Of a stretch of DNA of 62,978 nt, positions 9,197 to 18,303 are shown in pieces. The position numbers and the translations under genes are program-made. Under the pieces are notes generated by a model, which was not told the origin of the DNA, did no database searches, and worked only from the letters and a program-made list of their open reading frames with translations. This DNA comes from Pelistega sp. GTDB lineage: Bacteria; Pseudomonadota; Gammaproteobacteria; Burkholderiales; Burkholderiaceae_B. How positions within the stretch are numbered: the first letter of the stretch is position 1; every line of letters starts with the position of its first letter. The DNA is taken from contig JAUNUI010000018.1 of NCBI GenBank assembly GCA_030538255.1, positions 2,471 through 65,448 of the forward strand, given 5' to 3'.

Positions 9197-10123
9197 ATGT
9201 CAATTAACGCCAACGATTTAATTTTATTTGCTTATATTATGGAAGCGGGTAGCTTCTCTAAAGCGGCAGAACGGACCAATTTACCGAAGTCCACCTTATC
9301 GCGCCGTATTACAGAACTGGAAACAGCCTTGGGCGAGCGTTTAATCACGCGTAGTACTCGGCAGTTGGTGATTACCGACTTTGGTGAAGGTATTTTAGAG
9401 TATGCATTGCGCCTATTAGAAGAGAACGACGCAGCAGCAGCATTTGCCTTAAATCGCCAGGCAACCCCACAAGGTAAGCTACGTGTTTCCATGCCACCAG
9501 AATTTAAAGAATTCTCATTCGTGGATTTCACTAAGCGATTTCTGGATGCTTATCCAGAAGTAGATTTAGAGCTTGATTTATCGGCTCGTCGAGTGGATAT
9601 TCTCGCCGAACGCTTTGATTTGGCGATACGTGTGGCTTCGCGTCTGCCCGATGATGCGAGTTTAGTGGCACGTAAGATCGCCGTATTAAATAATGGTTTA
9701 TATGCGAGTCCAAAGTATATTAAAAAATACGGTGAAATTAAGGCACCCAATGAGTTGCTTAATGCCCATTGTCTTTCACTACGCAATAGTCAGGGTGAAC
9801 AAAGGGTATGGCAATTGAATAGTGGCAGTGAGAATTGGCATGGTTTGCCTAAACACCGGGTGTCCAGTAATTCAGTCTCTCTCAATTTGAGTCTGACTTT
9901 AGAAGGGATGGGGATTATGGGAGTGTCAGATTTGTTTGCCTGTGAGTTTGTGCAAAAAGGCGAGTTAATCAGAGTCTTGCCTGAGTGGTGTTTGCCTTCC
10001 GATACGGTCTGGTGCGTGACATCAGGTCGTCGCTTATTACCAACAAGGACGCAAGCCTTTATCGATATGTTTAGAGAAACTTTGCAGACTAAAGCAGAAG
10101 GTTTGCAATCAAGTAAATCCTAA
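9197..10123 (+). CDS. LysR-family transcriptional regulator
   Basis: DNA-binding regulator with an N-terminal winged helix-turn-helix (A-G-S-F-S-K-A-A-E-R-T-N-L-P-K-S-T-L-S-R-R-I, about residues 15-40) and a C-terminal substrate-binding domain, 308 residues from the chosen start. It looks like the CrgA/AaeR-type branch (single-domain repressor/activators). The start at 9197 is preceded by AGAAGGAG with good spacing; the longer frame from 9158 begins inside a tandem repeat and is probably not translated as part of the protein. It is divergent from b561-yceI. A palindrome, TTCCATTAATGGAA or a near copy, occurs both in this divergent gap and before a DUF4148 gene, which suggests both are in its regulon. 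Confidence 0.9.
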   Translation: MSINANDLILFAYIMEAGSFSKAAERTNLPKSTLSRRITELETALGERLITRSTRQLVITDFGEGILEYALRLLEENDAAAAFALNRQATPQGKLRVSMPPEFKEFSFVDFTKRFLDAYPEVDLELDLSARRVDILAERFDLAIRVASRLPDDASLVARKIAVLNNGLYASPKYIKKYGEIKAPNELLNAHCLSLRNSQGEQRVWQLNSGSENWHGLPKHRVSSNSVSLNLSLTLEGMGIMGVSDLFACEFVQKGELIRVLPEWCLPSDTVWCVTSGRRLLPTRTQAFIDMFRETLQTKAEGLQSSKS

Positions 10124-10357
10124 TGAAATAAGTATGCTTTAGAGCAAGGGATGGCTTTAACGTAATGCACTGTTCGGTGTTATCGAACTGGGGGCATCGG
10201 TATGCTTTACAAAGTGCTTAATTAACGTCTTCCTAACACACGCACCTCAGACTTTCACGTGTGTGTTATTGCTTTGCAAAAAAAATAATTGACGTCGTCC
10301 ACGCTCTGAAAGACGAGGTTTTAGAGAGAGTTTTGATAAAACGGCAAGCATAAAAAT

Positions 10358-10408
10358 AAGCTCTTAAGTCTGTTTTAATGATGTGATTTAAAACAGGCGT
10401 AAGAGCTT
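10358..10408. terminator. Bidirectional hairpin between lysR and DUF4148
   Basis: Arms AAGCTCTTA + CTGTTTTA (10358-10366, 10370-10377) pair with TAAAACAG + TAAGAGCTT (10389-10396, 10400-10408), interrupted only by a symmetrical 3-base internal loop. It lies in the 447-base gap between convergent genes, so it can stop transcription from both sides. A weaker ACACACG/CGTGTGT stem (10236-10242, 10258-10264) lies upstream of it. Nothing else is recognisable in 10124-10570. Confidence 0.75.
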
Positions 10409-10570
10409 TAATATTTGAAGCTTAGTGGTGCTGCTTGGAGCGCGGCTAGGCTGACGTCTTGTTGCAGAGGGCTGCTCATCAACTAAGCGTGTAATTGGAT
10501 CTTAGTTACTGCGTGATATAAGCAGCGCACCTCATCGTCAATCTATACTTCATATAATGCGCAACTCAGT

Positions 10571-10825
10571 TTATGCACTAATAAATAAGTTCGGGTTTTC
10601 TTGCTTGTATGTTTCTAGCTCTTGCTTAACTTCAGCACGGCTTTTGCTAGACTGTGTCTTGAAGTTAGGGTAATCAGAGTCAGAACGCATTGGGCGGTTA
10701 GAAGTTTCTGCCACTTGTGGGCCGGCTACGCCTTGTACTGCTGGGTTAGCTGACTCAGCTTGTGCGAAAGCTGTGCCTGTGATGAAAGCGCTTGATAATA
10801 CGATGGCGTTAATAATGGTTTTCAT
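10571..10825 (-). CDS. DUF4148-family small secreted protein
   Basis: 84-residue exported protein with a signal peptide ending near residue 21 (F-A-Q-A) and the DUF4148 signature S-R-A-E-V-K-Q-E-L near the C terminus. The family is small, periplasmic or secreted, frequent in Burkholderiales, and of unknown function. It has a near-identical paralogue 205 bases upstream at 11031-11285, and both keep the middle motif E-T-S-N-R-P-M-R-S-D-S, so this is a recent tandem duplication. Confidence 0.85.
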   Translation of the reverse strand: MKTIINAIVLSSAFITGTAFAQAESANPAVQGVAGPQVAETSNRPMRSDSDYPNFKTQSSKSRAEVKQELETYKQENPNLFISA

Positions 10826-11030
10826 GATGTATCCTTTAAAACTAAATAGATTTTGATAATGGATTAAATTAATTCGTTACTGGCTAAATTCTTACTTAGG
10901 TAAGAGTGCTCTGTATGGAATGGCTGATATGTTTGAGTAGCTGAGTGACTCGTTTCTACGTGACTTGCTAATTTACGTAGGCGTAGTTCATAAACTAACA
11001 TCAGCTACTTCAGCAATCTTCAGCATCACA

Positions 11031-11285
11031 TTAAGCGCTAATGAATTGATCGCGATTTTCTTGTAGGTACGCATTCAATTCTTGTTTCACTTCAGCGCGG
11101 CTTTTGCTAGACTGTGTTTCAAAGTTAGGGTAGGCAGAGTCAGAACGCATTGGACGGTTAGAGGTCTCAACAACTTGTGGACCATCAACACCTTGTACCG
11201 CTGGGTTAGCTGATTCGGCTTGTGCAAAAGCAGTACCTGTGATGAATGCGCTTGATAATACGATGGCGTTAATAATGGTTTTCAT
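11031..11285 (-). CDS. DUF4148-family small secreted protein, tandem paralogue
   Basis: 84-residue paralogue of the 10571-10825 product, identical over the signal peptide and most of the middle and ending S-R-A-E-V-K-Q-E-L-N-A-Y-L-Q-E. The frame is open further upstream to 11378, but the shared N terminus M-K-T-I-I-N-A places the start at 11285. A perfect 14-base palindrome at 11409-11422 lies upstream of the presumed promoter and resembles the site in the LysR/b561 gap, suggesting LysR control. Function unknown. Confidence 0.85.
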   Translation of the reverse strand: MKTIINAIVLSSAFITGTAFAQAESANPAVQGVDGPQVVETSNRPMRSDSAYPNFETQSSKSRAEVKQELNAYLQENRDQFISA

Positions 11286-11408
11286 GATATTTCCTTTTAA
11301 AATTAAATCTGTGTAAATTGGTTTGTTTCGAAGCATCATTGCTTGAGAACATGGGTGTAGTATGAGCCTTATAAACACAAAGAAAAATAGCTTTTATTGG
11401 TTTCTATG

Positions 11409-11422
11409 TTCCATTAATGGAA
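11409..11422. promoter_or_regulatory. Palindromic operator upstream of DUF4148
   Basis: TTCCATTAATGGAA is a perfect 14-base palindrome 124 bases before the DUF4148 start. Its core is shared with the LysR/b561 intergenic site at 8986-9001. The remainder of the 523-base gap (11286-11808) is AT-rich and shows no further gene; it must hold the DUF4148 and purN promoters. Confidence 0.5.
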
Positions 11423-11808
11423 TTAACGTGGGATTCATTTCTTTAATTGGTATTGTTTTTTGTAGAATTACAGTTTGATTGCACAATCATTACATTGAGT
11501 AATTGCCTTAGTAATTGCTTTGTGATGCTATTGAGTGAGCTTTTTAAGTGAGGGGTTTTTCTGTCCATAAAAAGCATGAACTTTGACTTGAATGTTATTG
11601 TTTAGATCAAGCGTGAAAACTAGCTCCACTAAGTAGCGGTGTTCAGCGCTATAGGGAGTGCAGCGCTAAAAAGAATGGAGGAGAATAGCGCCTTAAGAGA
11701 ATAGAGCCTTAAAAATTTGCTGTTAAGCTGCTTTATGCATACTTTGCTTGCCTTACGGTTTACAATTTCGTCTACAGCGTAAAAGATAGAAAAGAAGGTG
11801 GTAAATCG

Positions 11809-12465
11809 GTGGTCAACACAAAACAATCTCCTAAGCGAGTAGTGATTTTAATTTCGGGTCGCGGCTCGAATATGCAGGCTATTGTGAAGATGGCGAGTCA
11901 GCGTGATGATCTAGAAATCGTTGCGGTGATTAGCCATAAGGCAGACAGTGCAGGTTGTGCCTGGGCGGCAGAGCAGGGCGTGGCAACAGCAGAGCTTTTG
12001 CCCAAGGCGTTTAGCAGTCGTGAATCTTATGATGAAGCTTTATTGGCTTTAGTCGATGGCTACCAGCCAGACTATGTTATTCTTGCAGGCTTTATGCGCA
12101 TATTGACGGCGCCTTTTGTCGAGTATTTTCAGCATCGCATCCTGAATATTCATCCTTCTTTATTGCCTTCGTTTACTGGACTAGATACGCATGAGCGTGC
12201 TTTGCAAGAGGGGGTTAAAGCACATGGTTGTACCGTGCACTTTGTCACGCCAATCTTAGATGTTGGGCCGATTGTGGCGCAAGCCGTCGTACCTGTTCTG
12301 GCGGATGATGATGCCGATAGCTTAGCGGCGCGTGTCCTGACGATGGAGCATAAGATCTACCCCGCAGTAGTAGATTATCTAGCACGTGACATTGTGTCAT
12401 TAGATAAGCAGAATCGTGTGGTTTTCAGTGAAGACGTACAAACTTTGTTTGTGTATCAAGCGTAA
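11809..12465 (+). CDS. purN: Phosphoribosylglycinamide formyltransferase
   Basis: Third step of purine synthesis: formyl transfer from 10-formyl-THF to GAR. Motifs are V-V-I-L-I-S-G-R-G-S-N-M-Q near residue 10, the H-P-S-L-L-P-S-F-T-G loop with the catalytic His near 120, and the catalytic Asp in the T-P-I-L-D-V-G-P-I segment near 155. It starts at GTG 11809 after AAGAAGGTGG; there is no nearby ATG. The purN-rsmB order recurs in Burkholderiales. Confidence 0.94.
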   Translation: MVNTKQSPKRVVILISGRGSNMQAIVKMASQRDDLEIVAVISHKADSAGCAWAAEQGVATAELLPKAFSSRESYDEALLALVDGYQPDYVILAGFMRILTAPFVEYFQHRILNIHPSLLPSFTGLDTHERALQEGVKAHGCTVHFVTPILDVGPIVAQAVVPVLADDDADSLAARVLTMEHKIYPAVVDYLARDIVSLDKQNRVVFSEDVQTLFVYQA

Positions 12466-12479
12466 ATAAATACAGTGTA

Positions 12480-12597
12480 GATAAGTAAGTATTGCTCAAG
12501 CTTAAGCGTAAACCAATGCAATGAAGATAAGTAAGTCTTCATTAAGCATGAAATTTAAACAAATATGATAAAGATATGCAAACACTATTTGCATATC
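12480..12597 (+). repeat. Degenerate 46-bp repeats ending in a hairpin before rsmB
   Basis: GATAAGTAAGT starts at 12480 and again at 12526, with similar downstream words; a third, weaker unit begins at 12573. The third unit is a perfect 10-bp stem (GATATGCAAA at 12573-12582, complement at 12588-12597) with a 5-base loop, directly abutting the AAGG ribosome-binding site of rsmB. Confidence 0.65.
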
Positions 12598-12613
12598 AAG
12601 GTTAAACAATATT

Positions 12614-14206
12614 ATGAGTCAAAATAAACGACTAGTGCGTGGTGCGCATACGACCTCGCGTGAAGCAAAGCATAGTTTAAAGCGTGCGGAGCGAGCTGGG
12701 ATTGGTGCCGAGGGCGCAGTAACTGATAAAGCGGCGGCACGCCGTGCAGCGACGACATCGTTGGCGCGCGCCGGTGCGACTAAGTCAAGCGCAAGCAGTG
12801 GGGCGCGTACAACAGAATCGCGTGGCAATAGTTCTCGTACGAGTACTTCACGCGGCAGTGCCTCACGCTCGCCTAGAGCGGGTGATAAATCTGCGGCCAA
12901 GTATGGCAAAGCAGCGGCGCCGAAAATACCCTTAATGCAGCAACGTATTGAGCAAATTGCCGAAGTGTTAACGACTGTACTTAAGTTTCGCTTTCCTGCA
13001 GACGCTGTGCTATCGCATTGGTTTAAGGAAAACCGTCATCTAGGCGTGCGTGATCGTGGTGAAATTGCCGAGGCCGTATTTGATGTTTTACGCCATCTAC
13101 GTCGCTATCGCCATTTTGCTGAAAGTGGTATGGGACCGGCGAATCAACGCTTAGCGATTTTAGGTCTTGCCAATACCTTGGGTGCCCAAGCGTTGACAAG
13201 TGTCTTGGATGAGCATCAACAAGGCTGGCTAGAGCATGCGTTAAGTTTAGACTTATCGGGTATGGCGCCAGCCATTCGTTATAGTATGCCTGACTGGTTA
13301 TATGAAGAGTTAAGTGCTTTGCCAGACAGTGAGGCCTTAATGAGTAGCCTGAATCTTAAGGCGCCACTAGATTTACGCGTTAATCCCTTGAAGGCGGAAC
13401 GCGAGGATATTCTCCCTGTTTTACAGGCCGATGAAAGTGTCGCGATGTTTAAGCCTGAGGCTATGCCTTTTTCACCATGGGGGATTCGTCTGCAAGGTAA
13501 GCCTGCGATTAATCGTTGGGATCTCTTTGCGAATGGCTCACTTGAAGTGCAGGATGAAGGTAGTCAGATCTTATGTATGTTGGTCAGCCCGCGTCGTAGC
13601 GACATGGTGATTGATTTTTGTGCGGGAGCAGGTGGTAAGACCTTATTGCTAGGCGCGATGATGCGCTCGCAAGGTCGCCTGTACGCCTTCGATGTTGCCG
13701 CAGCTCGCCTGGCCAAAGCTAAACCACGGATTGCGCGTAGTGGTCTGTCGAATGTCACCAGTGTCCATATTGCGAATGAAAATGATGCGCGTGTGAAGCG
13801 CTTAGCCGGTAAGGCGCAGCGTGTGTTGGTGGATGCCCCTTGTTCGGGTATGGGGACTTTACGCCGTAATCCAGATCTAAAGTGGCGTCAGACGCCAACT
13901 GATTTAGCCGAATTGACTGAGTTACAAGCGCGCATCCTTAATAGTGCTGCACGTTGTGTGGCACCAGGTGGACGCTTAATTTATTCAACCTGCAGCTTAC
14001 TGCCACAGGAGAATGAGCAACAAATCGAGGCTTTCTTAGCAGCACATGAAGAGTTTGAGTTGGTTTCTGTTGAGCAGGTTTTGGGTGATCGTAATCCAGG
14101 TTTGGTGAGCGAGCAGGGTATGTTGAAATTGCGCCCTGATACGCATCAGACCGATGGTTTCTTTGCCGCTGTTATGGAACGACGCAAAGCGGCCGCGGAA
14201 AAATAA
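12614..14206 (+). CDS. rsmB: RsmB-type 16S rRNA m5C methyltransferase with long basic N-terminal extension
   Basis: SAM-dependent RNA (cytosine-5) methyltransferase of the RsmB/NOP family; RsmB modifies C967 of 16S rRNA. The core shows the NusB-like region (about 110-250), the SAM motif D-F-C-A-G-A-G-G-K-T near 335, the D-A-P-C-S-G-M-G motif near 415 and S-T-C-S-L near 470, which holds the nucleophilic cysteine. It is 530 residues, about 100 longer than usual, because residues 1-105 are a low-complexity Arg/Ser/Ala/Thr-rich tail with no predicted fold. There is no later start with a better ribosome-binding site. It follows purN. A perfect hairpin ends 16 bases before the ATG and may gate translation. 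Confidence 0.88.
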   Translation: MSQNKRLVRGAHTTSREAKHSLKRAERAGIGAEGAVTDKAAARRAATTSLARAGATKSSASSGARTTESRGNSSRTSTSRGSASRSPRAGDKSAAKYGKAAAPKIPLMQQRIEQIAEVLTTVLKFRFPADAVLSHWFKENRHLGVRDRGEIAEAVFDVLRHLRRYRHFAESGMGPANQRLAILGLANTLGAQALTSVLDEHQQGWLEHALSLDLSGMAPAIRYSMPDWLYEELSALPDSEALMSSLNLKAPLDLRVNPLKAEREDILPVLQADESVAMFKPEAMPFSPWGIRLQGKPAINRWDLFANGSLEVQDEGSQILCMLVSPRRSDMVIDFCAGAGGKTLLLGAMMRSQGRLYAFDVAAARLAKAKPRIARSGLSNVTSVHIANENDARVKRLAGKAQRVLVDAPCSGMGTLRRNPDLKWRQTPTDLAELTELQARILNSAARCVAPGGRLIYSTCSLLPQENEQQIEAFLAAHEEFELVSVEQVLGDRNPGLVSEQGMLKLRPDTHQTDGFFAAVMERRKAAAEK

Positions 14207-14376
14207 ATTGCAATGACTTTGTCATAATATGTATTTTTTTAGCGAAATCAGTGTGTTATGATTATACGTTGGCTTAAATTCTGAGGGCTTGATTGCTTGG
14301 TAATTGATTTTTAAGAGATTGATTTTTATGAATTAGGCCGCAATTAAGTCTTAGTGAGCAATTAAGTAGGTGCTAC

Positions 14377-14492
14377 GCTAAGTCCTTGAGTCTTAGCTTC
14401 TCATGAAAGAATGATGCTAAGTGCTTAAGTCTTAGTGTCAATCTACGAATGACCTTAAGCAAGCGAGTCTTGGCGTGGATCTTCGGATATCG
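14377..14492 (+). repeat. Degenerate 39-bp tandem repeats before the desaturase gene
   Basis: Units start at 14377, 14416 and 14455 and share GCTAAGT-x-CTTGAGTCTTAG words, with increasing divergence. They fill the centre of the 338-base gap between rsmB and the desaturase; no open frame or clear terminator was seen in the rest of the gap. Confidence 0.65.
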
Positions 14493-14544
14493 CCTAAGTC
14501 AGTGAATGAATTTTTTATAGGCTATTTAGGCCTTAGTAGAGTGT

Positions 14545-15747
14545 ATGGAAAGTATTCTTAATTTTGTAGCGGGTGGTTTATTACAACTCTCCTGGTGGCA
14601 AATTATTCTGGTGACCTTGGTATTAACCCATATCACCATTGCAGCAGTAACGATTTATTTGCACCGCAGTCAAGCCCATCGTGGCCTTGATTTACATCCG
14701 ATTGTGTCGCACTTCTTCCGCATGTGGCTGTGGTTAACGACAGGTATGTTAACGCGCGAATGGGTGGCGATTCACCGCAAACACCATGCTAAATGTGAGC
14801 GTGAGGGCGACCCGCATTCCCCGATTATGTTTGGCCTTGAGAAAGTCTTATGGCAGGGTGCCGAGCTGTATCGCGAGGAAGCTCTGAATGAAGAGACCTT
14901 GAAGCGCTTTAGCCATGGCACACCTGATGATTGGATGGAGCGCAAAGTGTATAGCGCACATCCAAGCTTAGGTATCTTTATTATGATGGCCATTGACTTG
15001 AGCTTATTTGGTGCATTTGGCCTGTGCGTGTGGGCCGTGCAGATGGCATGGATTCCTTTCTGGGCAGCAGGCGTGGTGAACGGTCTCGGTCACTATGTCG
15101 GCTATCGCAATTTCTCTAGCCCTGATAGTAGTACGAATTTATTCCCTATCGGTATCTTGATTGGCGGCGAAGAGTTGCATAATAACCACCATGCTTATGG
15201 TACTTCAGCAAAGTTCTCCAGCAAGTGGTATGAGTTTGATATTGGTTGGATGTATATTCGTATGATGCAAGCCGTGGGTCTGGCGAAAGTAAAAAAAGTC
15301 GCTCCTAAACTAAAATTGGCACCACAAAGTGCCCAAGACGTGACAGAAAGCACGCTGCAAGGCATTATCACACACCGCTATGAGATTATGACGCGTTATG
15401 CGGATCTCTTGAAAAAAGCCGCTCTGCAAGAAATTGCTCGTCTGCGTTCTGATCCTAGCGCCTCTCAAGAACTCGTCCAGCTGAACCATGTAACCGAGCA
15501 TGTGACCTTATCTGAACAGGCGCTGAGCGTGGAAGAGAAGAGCCAGTTAGAGCAGGCTTTTGCACAAAATAAAGCGCTTGCCCAGCTCGTGGCGATGCGT
15601 GATGAATTAAGCCGCGTATGGAGTAGCTCAACCGCGAGTACTGAACAATTAGTGCAAGACTTGCAAGCTTGGTTACAGAATGCCCAACAAAGTGGCGTAC
15701 AAAGCCTTGAGCAATTTGCCTTGCGCTTGCGTCGTTATGCGGCATGA
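14545..15747 (+). CDS. Acyl-lipid/acyl-CoA fatty acid desaturase
   Basis: Membrane di-iron desaturase of the delta-9 (stearoyl-CoA desaturase-like) type, which introduces a double bond into a fatty acyl chain. The three histidine boxes are visible: H-R-S-Q-A-H (about 40), H-R-K-H-H (about 78) and H-N-N-H-H (about 212), with hydrophobic segments between. At 400 residues it carries about 120 extra C-terminal residues that look helical and charged, beyond the membrane core. The stop overlaps the uvrD start (ATGA), so the two are translationally coupled; this neighbour pair is conserved in Burkholderiales. Confidence 0.92.
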   Translation: MESILNFVAGGLLQLSWWQIILVTLVLTHITIAAVTIYLHRSQAHRGLDLHPIVSHFFRMWLWLTTGMLTREWVAIHRKHHAKCEREGDPHSPIMFGLEKVLWQGAELYREEALNEETLKRFSHGTPDDWMERKVYSAHPSLGIFIMMAIDLSLFGAFGLCVWAVQMAWIPFWAAGVVNGLGHYVGYRNFSSPDSSTNLFPIGILIGGEELHNNHHAYGTSAKFSSKWYEFDIGWMYIRMMQAVGLAKVKKVAPKLKLAPQSAQDVTESTLQGIITHRYEIMTRYADLLKKAALQEIARLRSDPSASQELVQLNHVTEHVTLSEQALSVEEKSQLEQAFAQNKALAQLVAMRDELSRVWSSSTASTEQLVQDLQAWLQNAQQSGVQSLEQFALRLRRYAA

Positions 15748-18068
15748 TTGAAGCCTTAAATCCAGAACAACGTACTGCCGTCACGACTGATGCGCAGTAC
15801 GTTCTTGTTTTAGCAGGTGCAGGAAGTGGCAAGACCAAGGTGTTAACGACGCGAATGGCGTGGTTAATTCAGAACGGCTTGGTCAGTCCAGGCGGTATTT
15901 TAGCGGTTACTTTTACCAATAAAGCGGCGAAGGAAATGTTAAGCCGCATTAGTGCAATTTTACCGATCAATACACGCGCCATGTGGGTGGGTACTTTCCA
16001 TGGTCTGTGCAATCGCTTATTGCGTGCGCATTACCGTGATGCGGGCTTACCACAAAGCTTCCAAATCCTCGATATGAGTGATCAATTATCGGTGATTAAG
16101 CGCTTACTGAAGCAGCATAATATTGATACGGAAAAGTTCCCCGCTAAAGATGTACAGCGTTTTATCAATAATCAAAAAGAAAAAGGCATTCGTCCACAAG
16201 AATTTCAACCCTATGATGCGCATGAGGCACGCTTAGCTGAGTTGTATCTGCTGTATCAACAGCAATGTGATAAAGAAGGGGTAGTGGATTTTCCAGAGCT
16301 GCTTCTGCGCGCCTTCGAATTACTGAAAAATAATAGCCTAATTCGCGAACATTATCAGCGCCGTTTTGCCCATATCTTGGTGGATGAATTCCAAGATACC
16401 AATGATTTGCAATATAACTGGTTGCGTCTATTGGCCGGCAGTCAAGGTGGCTTATTTGCGGTGGGTGATGATGACCAGTCTATCTATGCGTTCCGTGGCG
16501 CGAATGTAGGCAATATGCAGGCCTTCGAGCGTGATTATGCGCGCGGTAATATTATTCGTTTGGAGCAAAATTATCGCTCTTACAATAATATTTTAAATTC
16601 AGCGAATGCGTTAATTGAACATAATCATGATCGTCTTGGCAAGAATCTGTGGACCGATAGAGGCGAGGGTGAGCCCGTCCGCGTGATTGAACTGAGCTCT
16701 GATAAGCATGAAGCACAATGGATTGTTGATGAAGCAAAAAGCCTGATGAATGAAGGCTATGAACGCCAACAGATTGCCGTGCTGTATCGTAGTAATGCAC
16801 AGTCGCGTGCGATTGAACATGCTTTTTTTAGTGCGGGTTTGCCGTATCGTGTGTACGGTGGTTTGCGCTTTTTTGAGCGTCAAGAAGTTAAGCATGTATT
16901 AGCGTACTTGCGCTTAATTCAACACCTTGATGAGGATACTTCGTTCTTGCGCGTGGTGAATTTCCCGGCACGTGGGATTGGTGCTCGCACCTTAGAGAAT
17001 TTAAATGATGCGGCTCAGCAAATTGGTTGCAGTTTAGCGATGGCCACGGGGGCATTGAATGGCGCGCCGGCTAAGAAACTCGTACAGTTTGTTCAGCTGA
17101 TCCAACAGATGCGTGAAGATGCACTGACCTTAAGCTTGCCTGAGCTGGTGCAATATGTGATTGAAACCAGTGGGATTAAGGCATTCTATGAGGCAGAGCG
17201 TGAAGGTGAAGATCGTTTAGATAACTTAAGCGAATTAGTCAATGCCGCTCAGGTCTTTGTTTACGAAGAAAATTTTGAAGGTATCCCAGCACTTGAAGAG
17301 GTTAAGCGTAATGAGGGCGATGATTTAGCCTTCAGTGATACGATTTCTGCTTTAGCGATGTTTATCGGTCATGCCAGTTTAGAGGCAGGTGATAATCAAG
17401 CCAAGCATGGTGAAGATGCGATTCAATTGATGACCGTCCATTCAGCCAAGGGTTTAGAGTTTGATGCGGTGTTTGTCGCTGGTTTGGAACAAGGCTTATT
17501 CCCTCATGAGAATAGTCTCTTAGCCGATGGTGGCTTAGAAGAAGAGCGACGCTTGATGTATGTGGCCATTACACGTGCACGCCAGCGCTTATATCTATGC
17601 GGGGCGCATGAACGTATGCTGTATGGTCAGACCCGTTATACACAACGTTCGAGTTTCTTGGATGAAATTCCCGATGCATGTACTAAGTGGCTTAGCCCCA
17701 AAGAAGTGGCATATGCCACAGGATATGGCGGTGGCAGCGGTGGCTTTAATAGCGATTTTAGTAGTGGGCGTAGTGGGGCTTATTACGGTGGTGGCTCTAC
17801 TAGTTCAGGGACTTATGGTTCTAGTGCTTATGGCCAAGGTTCTGCACGCGGGGTTAAAGCAGGCAGCACGAGCAGTGGCTTAAGTAGTGGTATTCAAGTC
17901 GGTGAGCAGATGTTTAAGATTGCCCAGACTGTGCGTCATGCTAAGTTTGGCGAAGGTATGATTATTAGTTTGAGTGGCCAAGGCCAGGATGCGCAAGCAC
18001 AAATCGTCTTCCAATCGGTGGGGCCTAAAACTTTAGCGCTAGGCGTGGCTAAACTAGAAATTGTTTGA
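15744..18068 (+). CDS. uvrD: ATP-dependent DNA helicase UvrD/PcrA
   Basis: Superfamily 1A 3'-5' helicase for nucleotide excision and mismatch repair. Motifs in order are Q (L-N-P-E-Q), Walker A (A-G-A-G-S-G-K-T, residue 25), motif II (V-D-E-F-Q-D-T, about 215), motif III (G-D-D-D-Q-S-I-Y-A-F-R-G-A, about 245), motif IV/V (T-V-H-S-A-K-G-L-E-F, about 565) and VI (V-A-I-T-R-A-R, about 605). After a Gly/Ser/Tyr-rich linker (about 660-720) a C-terminal Tudor-like module (V-R-H-A-K-F-G-E-G) follows, as in PcrA/UvrD. The start codon overlaps the desaturase stop. Confidence 0.95.
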   Translation: MIEALNPEQRTAVTTDAQYVLVLAGAGSGKTKVLTTRMAWLIQNGLVSPGGILAVTFTNKAAKEMLSRISAILPINTRAMWVGTFHGLCNRLLRAHYRDAGLPQSFQILDMSDQLSVIKRLLKQHNIDTEKFPAKDVQRFINNQKEKGIRPQEFQPYDAHEARLAELYLLYQQQCDKEGVVDFPELLLRAFELLKNNSLIREHYQRRFAHILVDEFQDTNDLQYNWLRLLAGSQGGLFAVGDDDQSIYAFRGANVGNMQAFERDYARGNIIRLEQNYRSYNNILNSANALIEHNHDRLGKNLWTDRGEGEPVRVIELSSDKHEAQWIVDEAKSLMNEGYERQQIAVLYRSNAQSRAIEHAFFSAGLPYRVYGGLRFFERQEVKHVLAYLRLIQHLDEDTSFLRVVNFPARGIGARTLENLNDAAQQIGCSLAMATGALNGAPAKKLVQFVQLIQQMREDALTLSLPELVQYVIETSGIKAFYEAEREGEDRLDNLSELVNAAQVFVYEENFEGIPALEEVKRNEGDDLAFSDTISALAMFIGHASLEAGDNQAKHGEDAIQLMTVHSAKGLEFDAVFVAGLEQGLFPHENSLLADGGLEEERRLMYVAITRARQRLYLCGAHERMLYGQTRYTQRSSFLDEIPDACTKWLSPKEVAYATGYGGGSGGFNSDFSSGRSGAYYGGGSTSSGTYGSSAYGQGSARGVKAGSTSSGLSSGIQVGEQMFKIAQTVRHAKFGEGMIISLSGQGQDAQAQIVFQSVGPKTLALGVAKLEIV

Positions 18069-18303
18069 TGCCTTAAGCGCTTCTAGGATTTGGTTCTCGC
18101 GAGGAACAGAGTTACACTAAACGAAGATTCGGTTTTCGAAGGGTATGAGGTTAAGCTAGAGATTGCGTGGTGCGCTTAATTTGTTCTATAGCTATATTAA
18201 GCTCTAATTCTCGAGTTCTAATATCTAAGCAAAGAAGAGCGTATGCTTCAACGCGTGACAATGCAATGCAACACTCTTTATTCAGCATTCAATGGTGGTC
18301 ATT

